Of a stretch of 32,004 nucleotides of DNA, positions 16,385 to 25,192 are shown one piece after another. Every line of letters begins with the position of its first letter. Positions within the stretch are counted from its first letter, which is position 1. The DNA is from an uncultured Oxalobacteraceae bacterium (GTDB lineage: Bacteria; Pseudomonadota; Gammaproteobacteria; Burkholderiales; Burkholderiaceae). Under the pieces are notes generated by a model. It was given only the letters and a program-made list of their open reading frames with translations, made no database searches and was not told the origin of the DNA. The position numbers and the translations under genes are program-made. The stretch spans positions 1 to 32,004 of the forward strand of contig CAMLHI010000004.1 in NCBI GenBank assembly GCA_946479705.1, in the 5' to 3' direction.

Positions 16385-17788
16385 TCAACGTTCGCTGATG
16401 GCGCGCAGATTGTCGGACGTGTAGAAGCTGGCCTTGTAGCGCGGCCCATTCGGTTCCGTCACCCACTGGATATCCTTGCCGGCGCCGATGGTCGTACTGT
16501 CGACGACATAGCGTCCTTCCGCGAGGTTGTGCTGCACGAAGCCCATCACATCGCAACTGCCGGTTTCGTACACGGGAATCTGGAAGCCTTCGCGCACCTT
16601 GGCCAGCTTGCCCTGGCCGTCGTAATCGTCGGCCAGCAGCAAGGCCCAGCTGTCCTCGTCGAGGTAAAAGGTGCGCCTGGGCGCGCTGTGGCGCATGCCG
16701 GCCTTGACCGTCGCTTCGACCACCCAGACGCGGTGCAACTCGTAGCGGCGGTGCCCCGGCTCGATGAAGTTGCGCAGAGCGACATCCTCGAACTTGGCAC
16801 GGAAGTCGTAGGCGCCGAAGGCGTTGTAAGGCACGTAGACTTCCTTCTTGCCGACCAGCTTCCAGTCGTAGCGGTCGAGCGCGCCGTTAAACACCTGCGG
16901 TTCGTCGAGCGTGTATTGATTCTCGAAGCCGACCTGCGGCGAATCGTGCGAATACGAGGGCATGCGGCGCACCCGCCGCTGGCCCGGAAAGTAGTAAAAG
17001 GTCTCGTTCTCGGCCTGGTTCAGGTACTGGGTAATCGCCAGCGCCTGCCCGGCCAGCGCGGTCGGATTGTTGAACGCGAAGTAGACGAAAAATTCAAGCG
17101 GCGACAGTTTCGAGAGCAAGGTGCTGCCTTTGACGCCGGAGGGGATGAACACGGTCTGCTCCGAGCCGGCCTTGATCCACTCGTCCGATCCCGGCCGCGG
17201 CGACACCGCGGTGATGACGTTCTTGTAGTCGACGCCCACGCCGCGATAACGCATCTTGGCGTTCAGCATCGCCTCGACGCCGGAGCCAGGCATCGGGAAG
17301 GGATAGCCCGGCACCATGGCTTCCTTCAGGCTCCAGCCGTCCGCGCCCAGCTTGGCCAGCTCGACATTCTTTTTGGTGTTGGCCGCCACAAAATCGGGCA
17401 CCCCGCAGCTGCGGTGGCTGGGATAGACATCCATCCGGTAGCCCTTGATCTGCTTGAGCATGGCCAGCTGCCCGGGCGAGAGTTTGTCGGCGTATTTGTC
17501 GGCGCTGCCGGCATCGATGGAAAACAGCGGCTTGTCGCCCTTGTGGCTCCAGTAGTCCAGGCGCGGCTTGCCCCAGCTCCAGCCGGGCATGGCCGGCTCC
17601 GCGCCCTGCCAGGCGGGAATGCTGCCATCCTTGTTGGCGGCGCGCTCGGCCCCGCTGGGCGTCAGGTTCTTGTCGAGCAGCGCGGCGTCGGCGCCCAGCG
17701 CCGGCCCCGCGGTGGCGATGGCGCAGATGGCGGCGGCCAGCAGCCGGCCGCCGCGCACCGCAAGGCGCGCCTTGAATTGCTCAGTCAT
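16385..17788 (-). CDS. DUF1329 family periplasmic protein
   Basis: A 467-residue protein with a signal peptide (hydrophobic region ending AGPALGADA) and the DUF1329 hallmark LTPSGAERAANKDGSIPAW directly after it. Further family blocks include YPSHRSCGVPDFV, PGQRRVRRMPSYSHDSPQ and the Trp-rich DRYDWKLVGKKEVYVPYNAFGAYDF. A LolA-like lipid-binding fold has been suggested for this group; I cannot verify this here. It is probably periplasmic. AGGGGAAG gives a strong ribosome site at the ATG. It lies 24 bp after the cytochrome b gene and 45 bp before the DUF1302 gene. Confidence 0.87.
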   Translation of the reverse strand: MTEQFKARLAVRGGRLLAAAICAIATAGPALGADAALLDKNLTPSGAERAANKDGSIPAWQGAEPAMPGWSWGKPRLDYWSHKGDKPLFSIDAGSADKYADKLSPGQLAMLKQIKGYRMDVYPSHRSCGVPDFVAANTKKNVELAKLGADGWSLKEAMVPGYPFPMPGSGVEAMLNAKMRYRGVGVDYKNVITAVSPRPGSDEWIKAGSEQTVFIPSGVKGSTLLSKLSPLEFFVYFAFNNPTALAGQALAITQYLNQAENETFYYFPGQRRVRRMPSYSHDSPQVGFENQYTLDEPQVFNGALDRYDWKLVGKKEVYVPYNAFGAYDFRAKFEDVALRNFIEPGHRRYELHRVWVVEATVKAGMRHSAPRRTFYLDEDSWALLLADDYDGQGKLAKVREGFQIPVYETGSCDVMGFVQHNLAEGRYVVDSTTIGAGKDIQWVTEPNGPRYKASFYTSDNLRAISER

Positions 17789-17812
17789 GTGCTTCCCCTT
17801 TTGAATTGATGT

Positions 17813-18445
17813 TCAATGAACGATTTTTTTATCGCCCGGCAACATGCGCACCAGGGTGGCGTCGCGCCGCACCAGGTGATGAAACAGCGCCGCCGCCGCG
17901 TGCAAGAGCACGACCAGCCAGGCGACCCAATGGCCGACGAAGCGATGGATCGCATACATCGGCGTCTCGACGTCCTTCCAGCTCCAGCCGAAGCTCGCCG
18001 AGAGCCAATGGAAGACGGCGGTCTCCTTGAACGCGGGCACCACGAACAGTCCGAAATCGGTCGGATCGTAAGTGTTCAGGTAGCCGGTCAGCGGCATGCC
18101 CAGCATCAGCAGATACAGGCAGGCGTGGGCGCCGCGGGCGAGCAGATGCTCGATGGGCGTACCGGGTACCGGGTCTGGCTGTGGGGTGCGCAGGCGCCAC
18201 AGCCAGCGCGGCACCACCAGCACACCGATCAGAATGCCCAGCACCCAGTGGACGTTGAGCAGCGGCACAACCCGGTCGGCGTCCGGATGGCTGCCGAACA
18301 AGCCCGGCTTGATGCTGGTTTCCGGATCGACAAACCAGATCACGTAATAAACGACCACGTAGGCCACCAGAAAGGCGCCGGCCATGGACCAGTGAAACAT
18401 CTTGGCGACCGCGCCGAAGCGCTCGCGTGTATTGGCTAACTGCAT
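17813..18445 (-). CDS. cytochrome b561-type membrane protein
   Basis: A 210-residue di-heme cytochrome b of the bacterial b561/hydrogenase cytochrome b group. Four to five hydrophobic helices are visible, with candidate heme-ligand histidines in FHWSMAG (helix 1), NVHWVLGILIG (helix 2) and HRFVGHWVAWLVVLLHAAAALFHHLV (last helix). It may pass electrons between quinones and a periplasmic or membrane partner. The frame is open to 18664, but the ATG at 18445 has GAGGG immediately upstream and begins the domain. It lies 20 bp after an aldehyde dehydrogenase gene; the redox partner is not evident. Confidence 0.86.
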   Translation of the reverse strand: MQLANTRERFGAVAKMFHWSMAGAFLVAYVVVYYVIWFVDPETSIKPGLFGSHPDADRVVPLLNVHWVLGILIGVLVVPRWLWRLRTPQPDPVPGTPIEHLLARGAHACLYLLMLGMPLTGYLNTYDPTDFGLFVVPAFKETAVFHWLSASFGWSWKDVETPMYAIHRFVGHWVAWLVVLLHAAAALFHHLVRRDATLVRMLPGDKKIVH

Positions 18446-18465
18446 CCGACCCTCGCGCTTTCCGT

Positions 18466-19917
18466 TCACGGCAACAGCACCGTGATCACTTTCTCTTCGG
18501 TGTAAGACAACACCCCCGACAGCCCGCATTCGCGCCCGATACCGCTGCTCTTGACGCCGCCCCAGGGCAGGTTCGGATCGAGCGGACTCCAGCAATTGAC
18601 GCCGACCGCACCGGCCTTGATCGCGTGAGCGACCTTGTGCGCGCGCGCCAGGTCGGTGGTCCAAACCGTCGCCGCCAACCCATAACTGGAATCGTTGGCC
18701 AGCGCGATGGCCTCGTCGTCGGTGTCGAATTCGATCAGCGCGCCCACCGGCCCGAAGATCTCTTCGCGCGCGATGCGCATGGCGTTGCTGGCCTTGCCGA
18801 AAATCGTCGGCCGCACGAACCAGCCCCGCTCATGGACCGCCACCCCGCCCGTGAGCAAGGTGGCGCCTTCGTCGATGCCTTGCTGAATATAGCGGTTGAC
18901 GCGCTCGAACTGCTCGCGCTTGGCGACCGGTCCCATGGTCACCCCGGGCTGGGTCGGATCGCCCACCTTCACCGCCGCCGCCGCCGCCACCAGCGCCTCG
19001 GTGAATCGGCCGGCGATCGAACGCTGCACCAGGATCCGGGTGCCGGCCGCGCATACCTGGCCCTGGTTGACGAACAGACCCAGGGCGCAGCCGCGCACGG
19101 CCGCCTCGATCGCGGCATCGTCGAACACGATCTGCGGGCTCTTGCCGCCCAGTTCGAGGGCAACGCGTTTGAAGGCGGCGCCGGCGACGCGCTGGATCTC
19201 GCGCCCCACCTCGGGGCTGCCGGTAAAGGTGATCTTGTCGACATCGGGATGTTCGCACAAGGCCTTGCCGACCACCTCGCCCGTGCCGCTGACCACGTTG
19301 ACCACGCCATCGGGAAAGCCGGCCTCGCGGCACAGGGCCGCCAGGTGCAAGGCCGACAAGGGCGTCTCTTCGGACGGCTTGATCACCACCGTGCAGCCGG
19401 CCGCCAGCAAGGAGGCCAGCTTCCAGCAGGTAATCATCAGCGGCGAGTTCCACGGCACGATGGCGCCGACCACGCCGACCGGCTCCAGGCGCGTGTAGGA
19501 CAGGGTCGGCACGCCCATGTAGCCGCCGGTGGGGATGGTGCGCCCTTCGAGCTTGTCGGCCCAGCCGGCGGCGGCGCGCAAGGTGCCGACCGCGTTCGGA
19601 ATGTCCATCATGCGCGGCTCCATCGGCGAGCGGCCGATGCAGCGCGCATCCATGTCGGCCAGTTGCTCGCCGTCGCGTTCGACCAGGCTGGCCAGGCGCT
19701 GCATCAGCACGGCGCGCGCCGCGCCGGTCAGCTTGCTCCAGGCGCCGCCATCGAGTTGCGCACGGGCCGCCGCCACGGCACGGTCGATGTCGGCGCGGGT
19801 GCCGCGGGCGGCGCTGGCGTAGCACCGTTCGTCGACCGGACTGACGAGATCCATCACCGCGCCGTCGGAGGCATCGATACTGTGGCCGTCGATAAAATGC
19901 TGATATTTCATGATCAT
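18466..19917 (-). CDS. aldehyde dehydrogenase family protein
   Basis: A 483-residue NAD(P)-dependent aldehyde dehydrogenase, closest in style to the betaine-, aminobutyr- or phenylacetaldehyde dehydrogenase group. Key residues are Asn157 (PWNSP), Lys180 (VVIKPSEETP), Glu255 (LELGGKSP) and Cys289 (NQGQVCAAGTR). It follows a class III aminotransferase by 18 bp, so it probably oxidises the aldehyde that enzyme makes from an amine. The start is either ATG of MIMKYQ (19917 or 19911); neither has a clear ribosome site. It is distinct from the two dehydrogenases at 1848-4766. Confidence 0.88.
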   Translation of the reverse strand: MIMKYQHFIDGHSIDASDGAVMDLVSPVDERCYASAARGTRADIDRAVAAARAQLDGGAWSKLTGAARAVLMQRLASLVERDGEQLADMDARCIGRSPMEPRMMDIPNAVGTLRAAAGWADKLEGRTIPTGGYMGVPTLSYTRLEPVGVVGAIVPWNSPLMITCWKLASLLAAGCTVVIKPSEETPLSALHLAALCREAGFPDGVVNVVSGTGEVVGKALCEHPDVDKITFTGSPEVGREIQRVAGAAFKRVALELGGKSPQIVFDDAAIEAAVRGCALGLFVNQGQVCAAGTRILVQRSIAGRFTEALVAAAAAVKVGDPTQPGVTMGPVAKREQFERVNRYIQQGIDEGATLLTGGVAVHERGWFVRPTIFGKASNAMRIAREEIFGPVGALIEFDTDDEAIALANDSSYGLAATVWTTDLARAHKVAHAIKAGAVGVNCWSPLDPNLPWGGVKSSGIGRECGLSGVLSYTEEKVITVLLP

Positions 19918-19935
19918 GAGAACACCGTCGATGGT

Positions 19936-21279
19936 TTAGCGAACGAAGGGAACGGCCTTGAAACCGGCTTCCAGCGCGGAGACGATCTTGTCGATGTCCT
20001 CGCGCTGGATCACCAGCGGCGGCGACAGGATGATCTTGGTGCCGACCGGGCGCACGATCACGCCATGCTGGCGCGTCGCCTCGGCGACGGCGTAGGCGTA
20101 GCCGGAGGTCGGGCTGATCGGCTCGCGGCTCTGGCGGTCATTGACCAGGTCGATCGCCAGCATCAATCCCTTGCCGCGGATCTCGCCGATGGCCTCGAAG
20201 CGGCCAACCAGCGATTGCAGCGACTTGAGCAGGTAGGCCCCCTGTTTGGCCGCATTGGCCGGCAAGTCTTCATCGACCACGATCTTCAGGCTGGCGATGG
20301 CCGCGGCGCAGGCCACCGGGTGGCCGGAATAGGTGTAGCCATGCATGAGCGCGCCGCCGAAGTCGGTATTGTTTTCGAAAGCTTGCGCGATCGGCCCGCT
20401 GATGGCCGTGGCGCTGAGCGGAATGTAGCCCGACGAAATGCCCTTGGCGAAACACATGATGTCGGGCTTGACGCCCCAACCGCGCGAACCGAACAGGTTG
20501 CCGGTGCGGCCGAAGCCGGTGACGATTTCGTCGGCGATCAGCAGCACGCCGTATTTGTCGCACACGGCGCGCAGCAGCGGCCAGTAGTTCGGCGGCGGGA
20601 CGATCACGCCGCCGGCACCCTGCACCGGCTCGGCGATGAAGGCGGCCACGGTATCGGGTCCCTGGAACTCGATCTCGCGCTCGAGCAGCATGGCGCAGAT
20701 GCGGCCCAGCTCGTCCGGATCGCTGGTGAAGGGATTGCGGTAGACCCAGGGATTTTCGACATGGAAGCAACCCGGCATATTCGGCTCGTAATTGCGGCGA
20801 AATACCGCATTGCCGTTGACGCCGGCGCTGGCGAAATGGCTGCCGTGGTAGCCCTGTTTCAGCGAAATGAACTTGGTGCGGTCGTTCTGGCCCTGGATTT
20901 TCCAGTATTGGCGCGCCAGCTTGAGCGCCGTTTCCGTCGCGTCCGAGCCGTTGGCGCCGTAGCACACGCGCTGCATGTCTTCCTGCGCGAGCATGTCGAC
21001 CAGCAGCGCCGACAACTCCTCGGCGCGCGGGTTGGAGACGCCGTCGAAGATCTGGAAGTATTCGAGCTCGTTCAACTGCGCGATAATCGCCGCCTTCACC
21101 TCGGGGCGGTTATGGCCGACGTTCACATTCCACAGGCCGGCCACCGCATCGACCAGCTCATGGCCCTGGTCATCGAACACATGGCAGCCTTCGCCGCGCA
21201 CGATACGCAGCGGTTTGCGCGATTTCATTTCGCCCTGGTGCATCATCGGATGCCAGAAGCGCGATTCCTTGTAACCCAT
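19936..21279 (-). CDS. class III (omega) aminotransferase
   Basis: A 447-residue PLP-dependent transaminase. The PLP-contacting Asp250 lies in LLIADEIVTGFGRTG and the Schiff-base Lys279 in CFAKGISSGYIPLSA; GANGSDATETALKLAR binds the phosphate. It resembles putrescine/cadaverine- or beta-alanine-pyruvate transaminases and would convert a terminal amine to an aldehyde, which the next gene could oxidise. The ATG at 21279 has AAAGGAG five to six bases upstream and starts the domain, although the frame stays open to 21462. It heads a minus-strand run through the aldehyde dehydrogenase, cytochrome b, DUF1329 and DUF1302 genes. The amine substrate is unknown. Confidence 0.88.
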   Translation of the reverse strand: MGYKESRFWHPMMHQGEMKSRKPLRIVRGEGCHVFDDQGHELVDAVAGLWNVNVGHNRPEVKAAIIAQLNELEYFQIFDGVSNPRAEELSALLVDMLAQEDMQRVCYGANGSDATETALKLARQYWKIQGQNDRTKFISLKQGYHGSHFASAGVNGNAVFRRNYEPNMPGCFHVENPWVYRNPFTSDPDELGRICAMLLEREIEFQGPDTVAAFIAEPVQGAGGVIVPPPNYWPLLRAVCDKYGVLLIADEIVTGFGRTGNLFGSRGWGVKPDIMCFAKGISSGYIPLSATAISGPIAQAFENNTDFGGALMHGYTYSGHPVACAAAIASLKIVVDEDLPANAAKQGAYLLKSLQSLVGRFEAIGEIRGKGLMLAIDLVNDRQSREPISPTSGYAYAVAEATRQHGVIVRPVGTKIILSPPLVIQREDIDKIVSALEAGFKAVPFVR

Positions 21280-21320
21280 GTAGTACTCCTTTAGCGGGTG
21301 CGTTGAAACGTTGATCGGGT

Positions 21321-21338
21321 ATTGCGCAGCCGCGCAAT
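21321..21338. promoter_or_regulatory. inverted repeat upstream of the aminotransferase gene
   Basis: ATTGCGC-AGCC-GCGCAAT, a perfect 7-bp inverted repeat with a 4-base centre, lies 42-59 bp before the aminotransferase start. It could be an operator or an RNA hairpin in the leader. No convincing -35/-10 pair was found next to it. Confidence 0.35.
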
Positions 21339-21465
21339 TTAAGACAGTGTGCGCCGCGGTCGCGCCAGGCGTTAGCCCGAATCCGCACATTCGAGGACCT
21401 GCTGCCAGCGGCCGTGCGCGCTCGCGGCCGACGCGCTTGTGCCGCGCGCACTGCAAGCGCAAGGT

Positions 21466-21576
21466 TCACGTACGCAATGTCGCCACGCCGCGGCGGCCCA
21501 GGATCATGGCCGACCCCACGCCGGAAAGCAGCGGCAGGCGCAGGCGCATCGACACATCGTGCCAGCGCCGGCTCAT
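21466..21576 (-). CDS. possible small ORF coupled to the YCF48 gene
   Basis: A 36-codon frame whose ATG overlaps the stop of the YCF48 gene as ATGA. The predicted product is basic, with a short hydrophobic centre (PLLSGVGSAMILG). I do not recognise it. The coupling geometry is like that of real operon genes, but a frame this short in GC-rich DNA can arise by chance, and it could also be the remnant of a longer gene. Confidence 0.25.
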   Translation of the reverse strand: MSRRWHDVSMRLRLPLLSGVGSAMILGRRGVATLRT

Positions 21577-22514
21577 CGCACCACTCCCGCCTTGGAAAAG
21601 CGCAGGACGCCGCCGGCGGCGCGGCCGACGATCGCCGTCAGCGGCGCGCCGCTCGCGCCGGCCGTCCAGCTGATACCCTCGTCCACGCTGTGCAGCAAGC
21701 GGCCATCGAGGGTGCTGGCCCACAGCCCGTCGCGGCCGGCATACAACTGGGTAATCGACGCCGCGCCGCCATCGGCCGCGCTCCAGCTGGCCCCATCGTC
21801 GGTGCTGCGCAGCAGTTTGCCGCCCAGCCCACCCACCACCAGGGTGCGGCCGGCGCTGCTGGCGCCGCTCCACAGCGAGGCCTTGCTGCCAGTCTTCAAG
21901 TACTGCCAGCTGGCGCCCCCATCGTCCGAGCGCAGCACCGTGCCGCGCTCGGCGGCGATGAAGAGCCGAGGTCCGGCCGCGAAGATCTTCAGCAGGTTCA
22001 GATCGGCGCGCTTGGCGCCCTCGGGCGGGGGCAGCTCCACCCGGTTCCATGTCGCGCCGCCGTCCTCGGTCGCCAGCAACAGCGACCACAGGCCGGCCGC
22101 CCAACCATGTGCGGCATCGCGGAAATGCACGGTCAGCAAAGGCTGGTCGACCTCCAAGGCGGCGCGCTGCACACTCCAGTGCTCGCCGCCATCGGCCGTA
22201 TTCAGAATCACCCCGCCATGGCCGACCGCCCAGCCGTGGCGCGCATCGGCGAACGACACGGCGGTCAAGGTCAGCTTGCTCGGCACGGCGCTCGCCTGGC
22301 GCAAGGACTTGCCATCGTCATCGGAGAGCAGGACATAGCCGTGTTCGCCCACCGCGACCAGGCGCGCGCCGGCGCGCGCCGCGTCCATCATCCGGGCCGC
22401 GGCCGCATGCGCGTCTTGCCGCGCCGGCGCCAGCGCTTCATGGGACCAGGCCGCGCCGGCGAGCGCGCAGGCTGCCGCGAGGCTTGCCAGCCGTGATAAT
22501 CGAGTCTCGGTCAT
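21573..22514 (-). CDS. YCF48-related secreted beta-propeller protein
   Basis: A 313-residue protein with a signal peptide (LASLAAACALAGAAWSHE) followed by Asp-box repeats: SDDDGKSL, TADGGEHW, TEDGGATW, SDDGGASW, STDDGASW and SVDEGISW. The block VSFADARHGWAVGHGGVILNT is the characteristic YCF48/HCF136-type blade. It is predicted to be periplasmic. In plants and cyanobacteria the related protein assists membrane-complex assembly, and here it may serve the adjacent RND transporter. The ATG at 22514 has GAGGAG seven bases upstream and lies 11 bp after the RND stop, so the two genes form one unit. Confidence 0.86.
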   Translation of the reverse strand: MTETRLSRLASLAAACALAGAAWSHEALAPARQDAHAAAARMMDAARAGARLVAVGEHGYVLLSDDDGKSLRQASAVPSKLTLTAVSFADARHGWAVGHGGVILNTADGGEHWSVQRAALEVDQPLLTVHFRDAAHGWAAGLWSLLLATEDGGATWNRVELPPPEGAKRADLNLLKIFAAGPRLFIAAERGTVLRSDDGGASWQYLKTGSKASLWSGASSAGRTLVVGGLGGKLLRSTDDGASWSAADGGAASITQLYAGRDGLWASTLDGRLLHSVDEGISWTAGASGAPLTAIVGRAAGGVLRFSKAGVVR

Positions 22515-22525
22515 GGCGGTTCTCC

Positions 22526-25015
22526 TCAATGCTGCAGCGCGGCGCTCAGCGTGATGGGTTTGCGGCGCGGGAACAGGCGCTCGAGCAGGACGGCGAAGGC
22601 CGGCAAGGCCGTCATGGCCATGACCAGGTTGACCAGGAACATAAACGCCAACAACTTGCCCATGTCCGCCTGAAATTTCAGTGCCGAGAACGACCAGGTG
22701 GCCACCCCGATCGCCAGGGTGATGGCGGTGAAGATGGTGGCGATGCCGATTTCCTGGATCGATTTTTCCAGCGCCAGCGCGATCGGTTCGCCGCCGGCCA
22801 GGTGCAGCTGCAGGCGGCTGTAGATGTAGAACGCATAGTCGACGCCGATGCCCACCGCCAGCACCATCACGGGCAAGGTCGCCACCGTCAGGCCGATCTG
22901 CAACTGTTTCATGAAGGCGTAGCCGATGAACGTGGCGACCGTCAGCGGGACGCAGCAGGCCACCACGGCGCGCAGGTCGCGGTAGACCGCAAACACCAGC
23001 AGCACGATCGCGCCATACACGTAGAGCAGCATCGGCAATTCGGACTTTTCGACCTCATCGTTGACGGCGGCCAGCACGCCGGCATTGCCCGCGGCCAGGC
23101 GCAAGTGCAGTCCGGCCGGGCCGGCGTTGTGCGCGCCGTACCCGCGCACCGCCGCGAGCACGCCGTTGATGGTGTGTGCCTTGTGGTCGGTCAGGTAGAG
23201 ATTGGTCGCCAGCATGCTGCAATCCTTGCTGACGAAGCCGCGCACCCGCCCCACTTCGACGCCCAGCGCCGCGTAGTTGGCCGCGTCCAGCGGCACCACA
23301 AACATGCGCGGATTGCCTTCGTTGTAGCCCTCGTTGTAGATCTTGATCTGGTCGGCGAAGGAACTGACCGACATCACCCCGGGCACCTGGCGCATCGCAT
23401 GGTCGAAGCCATCCTGGTAGCGGCCGAACGCGACCTGCTCGCATGAGTTGGCCGGCACCTGCAGCACCACCGTCAACCAGTCCAGGCCGGTGTCGTAGTT
23501 GGCCGCGATCGAGCTCGCGTCGCGGTTGTAGCGCGAATCGGCATGCAGCTCGGGCGCTCCCGGCTGCAAGGTGCCGACCAGCCGATCGCTGCTGTACCAG
23601 GCGGCGCCCACCAGCAACAGCAGCGTGGCGGCGACGATGGCGATGGCCGTCTTCGGTTCGGCGGCCCGCGCCAGCGGCCGCAGCCAGCGCCCGCGCGCGA
23701 GCTGGCTGCGCATCGCCTGCTGCGCGTAGGGCTTGCCGACCGTCAGCAGCGATGCGGCCAGCGGCAACATCACCAGATTGGTCACGATCTTGTAGGCCAC
23801 CCCGATCGAGGCGGTGATGGCCAGTTCCCTGACCATCGGGATCGGCACCAGCACCAGGGTGGCGAAGGACACGAAGGCGGTCAGCAAGGCCAGCACGCCG
23901 GGCACCAGCAGCCCGCGGAAGCTGGCCTGGGCGGCATGCTCGCAGCTCATGCCGGCGGCAATGCCGCGCACGATATAGTTGATCTGCTGGACCCCATGCG
24001 ACACGCCGATGGCAAACACCAGGAAGGGCACCAGCACGGCCAGCGGGTCCAGCCCGTATCCCAGCAGGCGCAAGGTGCCGAACTGCCATACCAGCGATAC
24101 CAGCGAACAGGCCAGCGGCAGCAAGGTGAAGGCAATCGAGCGGCAATACCAGTACACCGCCAGCGCCGTCAGCAACAAGGCGATCAGGCAGAACTTGAGC
24201 ACCCCCGCCGCCCCATCGGCCACGTCGCCGATCTGCTTGGCGAAGCCGATGATCTGCACCTCGAAATCGGCGTCTTCGAACTTTTGGCGCAGCTGTTTTT
24301 CGAGCAGCGCGTTATAGGCCACGTAATCGACCTTGCGCCCCTGGGCGTCGAATTCGTTGATCTCGGCGATGACCATCGCGCTGTCCTGCCGTTGCGACAC
24401 CAGGGTGCCGACGAAGCCGCCGTTCAAGGTGCTCTGGCGCACCTGATCCAGGGTCGCCTGATCCATGCTGCCCGGCGTGATGGTGCCCGGAATGACCGGG
24501 TCGGCCCGAAAGCCTTCCTCGGTAATCTCGTTGACGAAGGTGTTGGGCGTCCATAGCGACTGCACGCCAAGCCGGTTGATATTGGGCAGGAACATCACAG
24601 CCTGGGTCAGCGCGTTCAGGCGCGCCATCGCCGGCTGGGTCCAGATCGAGCCCTTGCGCACCCGCAGGACGACATTCAAGCGGTTTGCGCCCAGCACCTC
24701 GTTGCGATACTGAAGGAAGGTCTTGATGTATTCGTGGCTGGCCGGCATTTGCTTCTCGAAGCCGGCGTCCATGCGCAACTGCAGGGCGAAAAATGCCATC
24801 CCCGCGGTGAGCGCGCCAAGCGCCAGCAGAATCGGCAGGCGCCAGCGGAATGCCAGTGCTTCGCAGCGCCGGATACTGAACAAGCGCTTCATGTGGGCGC
24901 CGCTCGCGGTGGGTGCCTGGCTGGCGGCTTGATCGTCGTGCGCATAGGTCGTCTCGCTGATGGTGAGGGAGGGCGGCGCCCGGCAAGGCGTCCCAGAAAG
25001 CATAGGCCCATGCAT
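22526..25015 (-). CDS. MMPL/RND superfamily transporter
   Basis: An inner-membrane RND-type transporter of up to 829 residues with two MMPL-like halves. Each half has one leading helix, a large periplasmic loop and a group of five helices. The helix near VPFLVFAIGVSHGVQQINYIVRG in the first half and VMVLAVGIGVDYAFYIYSRL in the second are the signature transport helices; the acidic residue (GVDYA) appears only in the second. Members move lipids, sterols or other hydrophobic molecules. No MFP or TolC partner is present. The start is uncertain: ATGs at 25015, 25003 and 24892 are possible, none with a strong ribosome site, and the first helix begins just after the last one. It is followed by the YCF48 gene. 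Confidence 0.86.
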   Translation of the reverse strand: MHGPMLSGTPCRAPPSLTISETTYAHDDQAASQAPTASGAHMKRLFSIRRCEALAFRWRLPILLALGALTAGMAFFALQLRMDAGFEKQMPASHEYIKTFLQYRNEVLGANRLNVVLRVRKGSIWTQPAMARLNALTQAVMFLPNINRLGVQSLWTPNTFVNEITEEGFRADPVIPGTITPGSMDQATLDQVRQSTLNGGFVGTLVSQRQDSAMVIAEINEFDAQGRKVDYVAYNALLEKQLRQKFEDADFEVQIIGFAKQIGDVADGAAGVLKFCLIALLLTALAVYWYCRSIAFTLLPLACSLVSLVWQFGTLRLLGYGLDPLAVLVPFLVFAIGVSHGVQQINYIVRGIAAGMSCEHAAQASFRGLLVPGVLALLTAFVSFATLVLVPIPMVRELAITASIGVAYKIVTNLVMLPLAASLLTVGKPYAQQAMRSQLARGRWLRPLARAAEPKTAIAIVAATLLLLVGAAWYSSDRLVGTLQPGAPELHADSRYNRDASSIAANYDTGLDWLTVVLQVPANSCEQVAFGRYQDGFDHAMRQVPGVMSVSSFADQIKIYNEGYNEGNPRMFVVPLDAANYAALGVEVGRVRGFVSKDCSMLATNLYLTDHKAHTINGVLAAVRGYGAHNAGPAGLHLRLAAGNAGVLAAVNDEVEKSELPMLLYVYGAIVLLVFAVYRDLRAVVACCVPLTVATFIGYAFMKQLQIGLTVATLPVMVLAVGIGVDYAFYIYSRLQLHLAGGEPIALALEKSIQEIGIATIFTAITLAIGVATWSFSALKFQADMGKLLAFMFLVNLVMAMTALPAFAVLLERLFPRRKPITLSAALQH

Positions 25016-25150
25016 GGTGGGTGGTTATCCCAAATCGGCAGAACGACCATTTCCAGCCGATCAATTCGGCGCCGCAGGCACGCCCGCGCCCCAGGATGAG
25101 ATGCCGAAACGGGCTAACGGGAGCGCTTGTCCGGGGCTATGCTTCCTCGG

Positions 25151-25167
25151 TGCGGGCGCCGCCCGCA
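25151..25167. promoter_or_regulatory. hairpin in the leader of the wrbA-like gene
   Basis: TGCGGGC-GCC-GCCCGCA, a perfect 7-bp GC stem with a 3-base loop, ends 25 bp before the start at 25193. It lies between the divergent RND and WrbA genes and could be a leader hairpin or an operator; no regulator is adjacent. Confidence 0.3.
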
Positions 25168-25192
25168 TCCATCGCAAGAACCAGGATAAAGC

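Noticed and set aside
14918..17809. A 963-codon open frame on the + strand opposite the DUF1302 and DUF1329 genes
   Set aside because: It is antisense to two well-recognised genes with signal peptides. Its low-complexity Arg/Gly/Ala/His-rich translation is typical of GC-rich shadow frames.
18427..21294. A 955-codon open frame on the + strand opposite the aldehyde dehydrogenase and aminotransferase genes
   Set aside because: Shadow of two enzymes with complete catalytic residues; its translation matches no family.
25016..25192. Possible sigma-70 promoter for the wrbA-like gene
   Set aside because: A TATGCT-like -10 is present near 25139, but no -35 lies at a proper distance, so it is not called.
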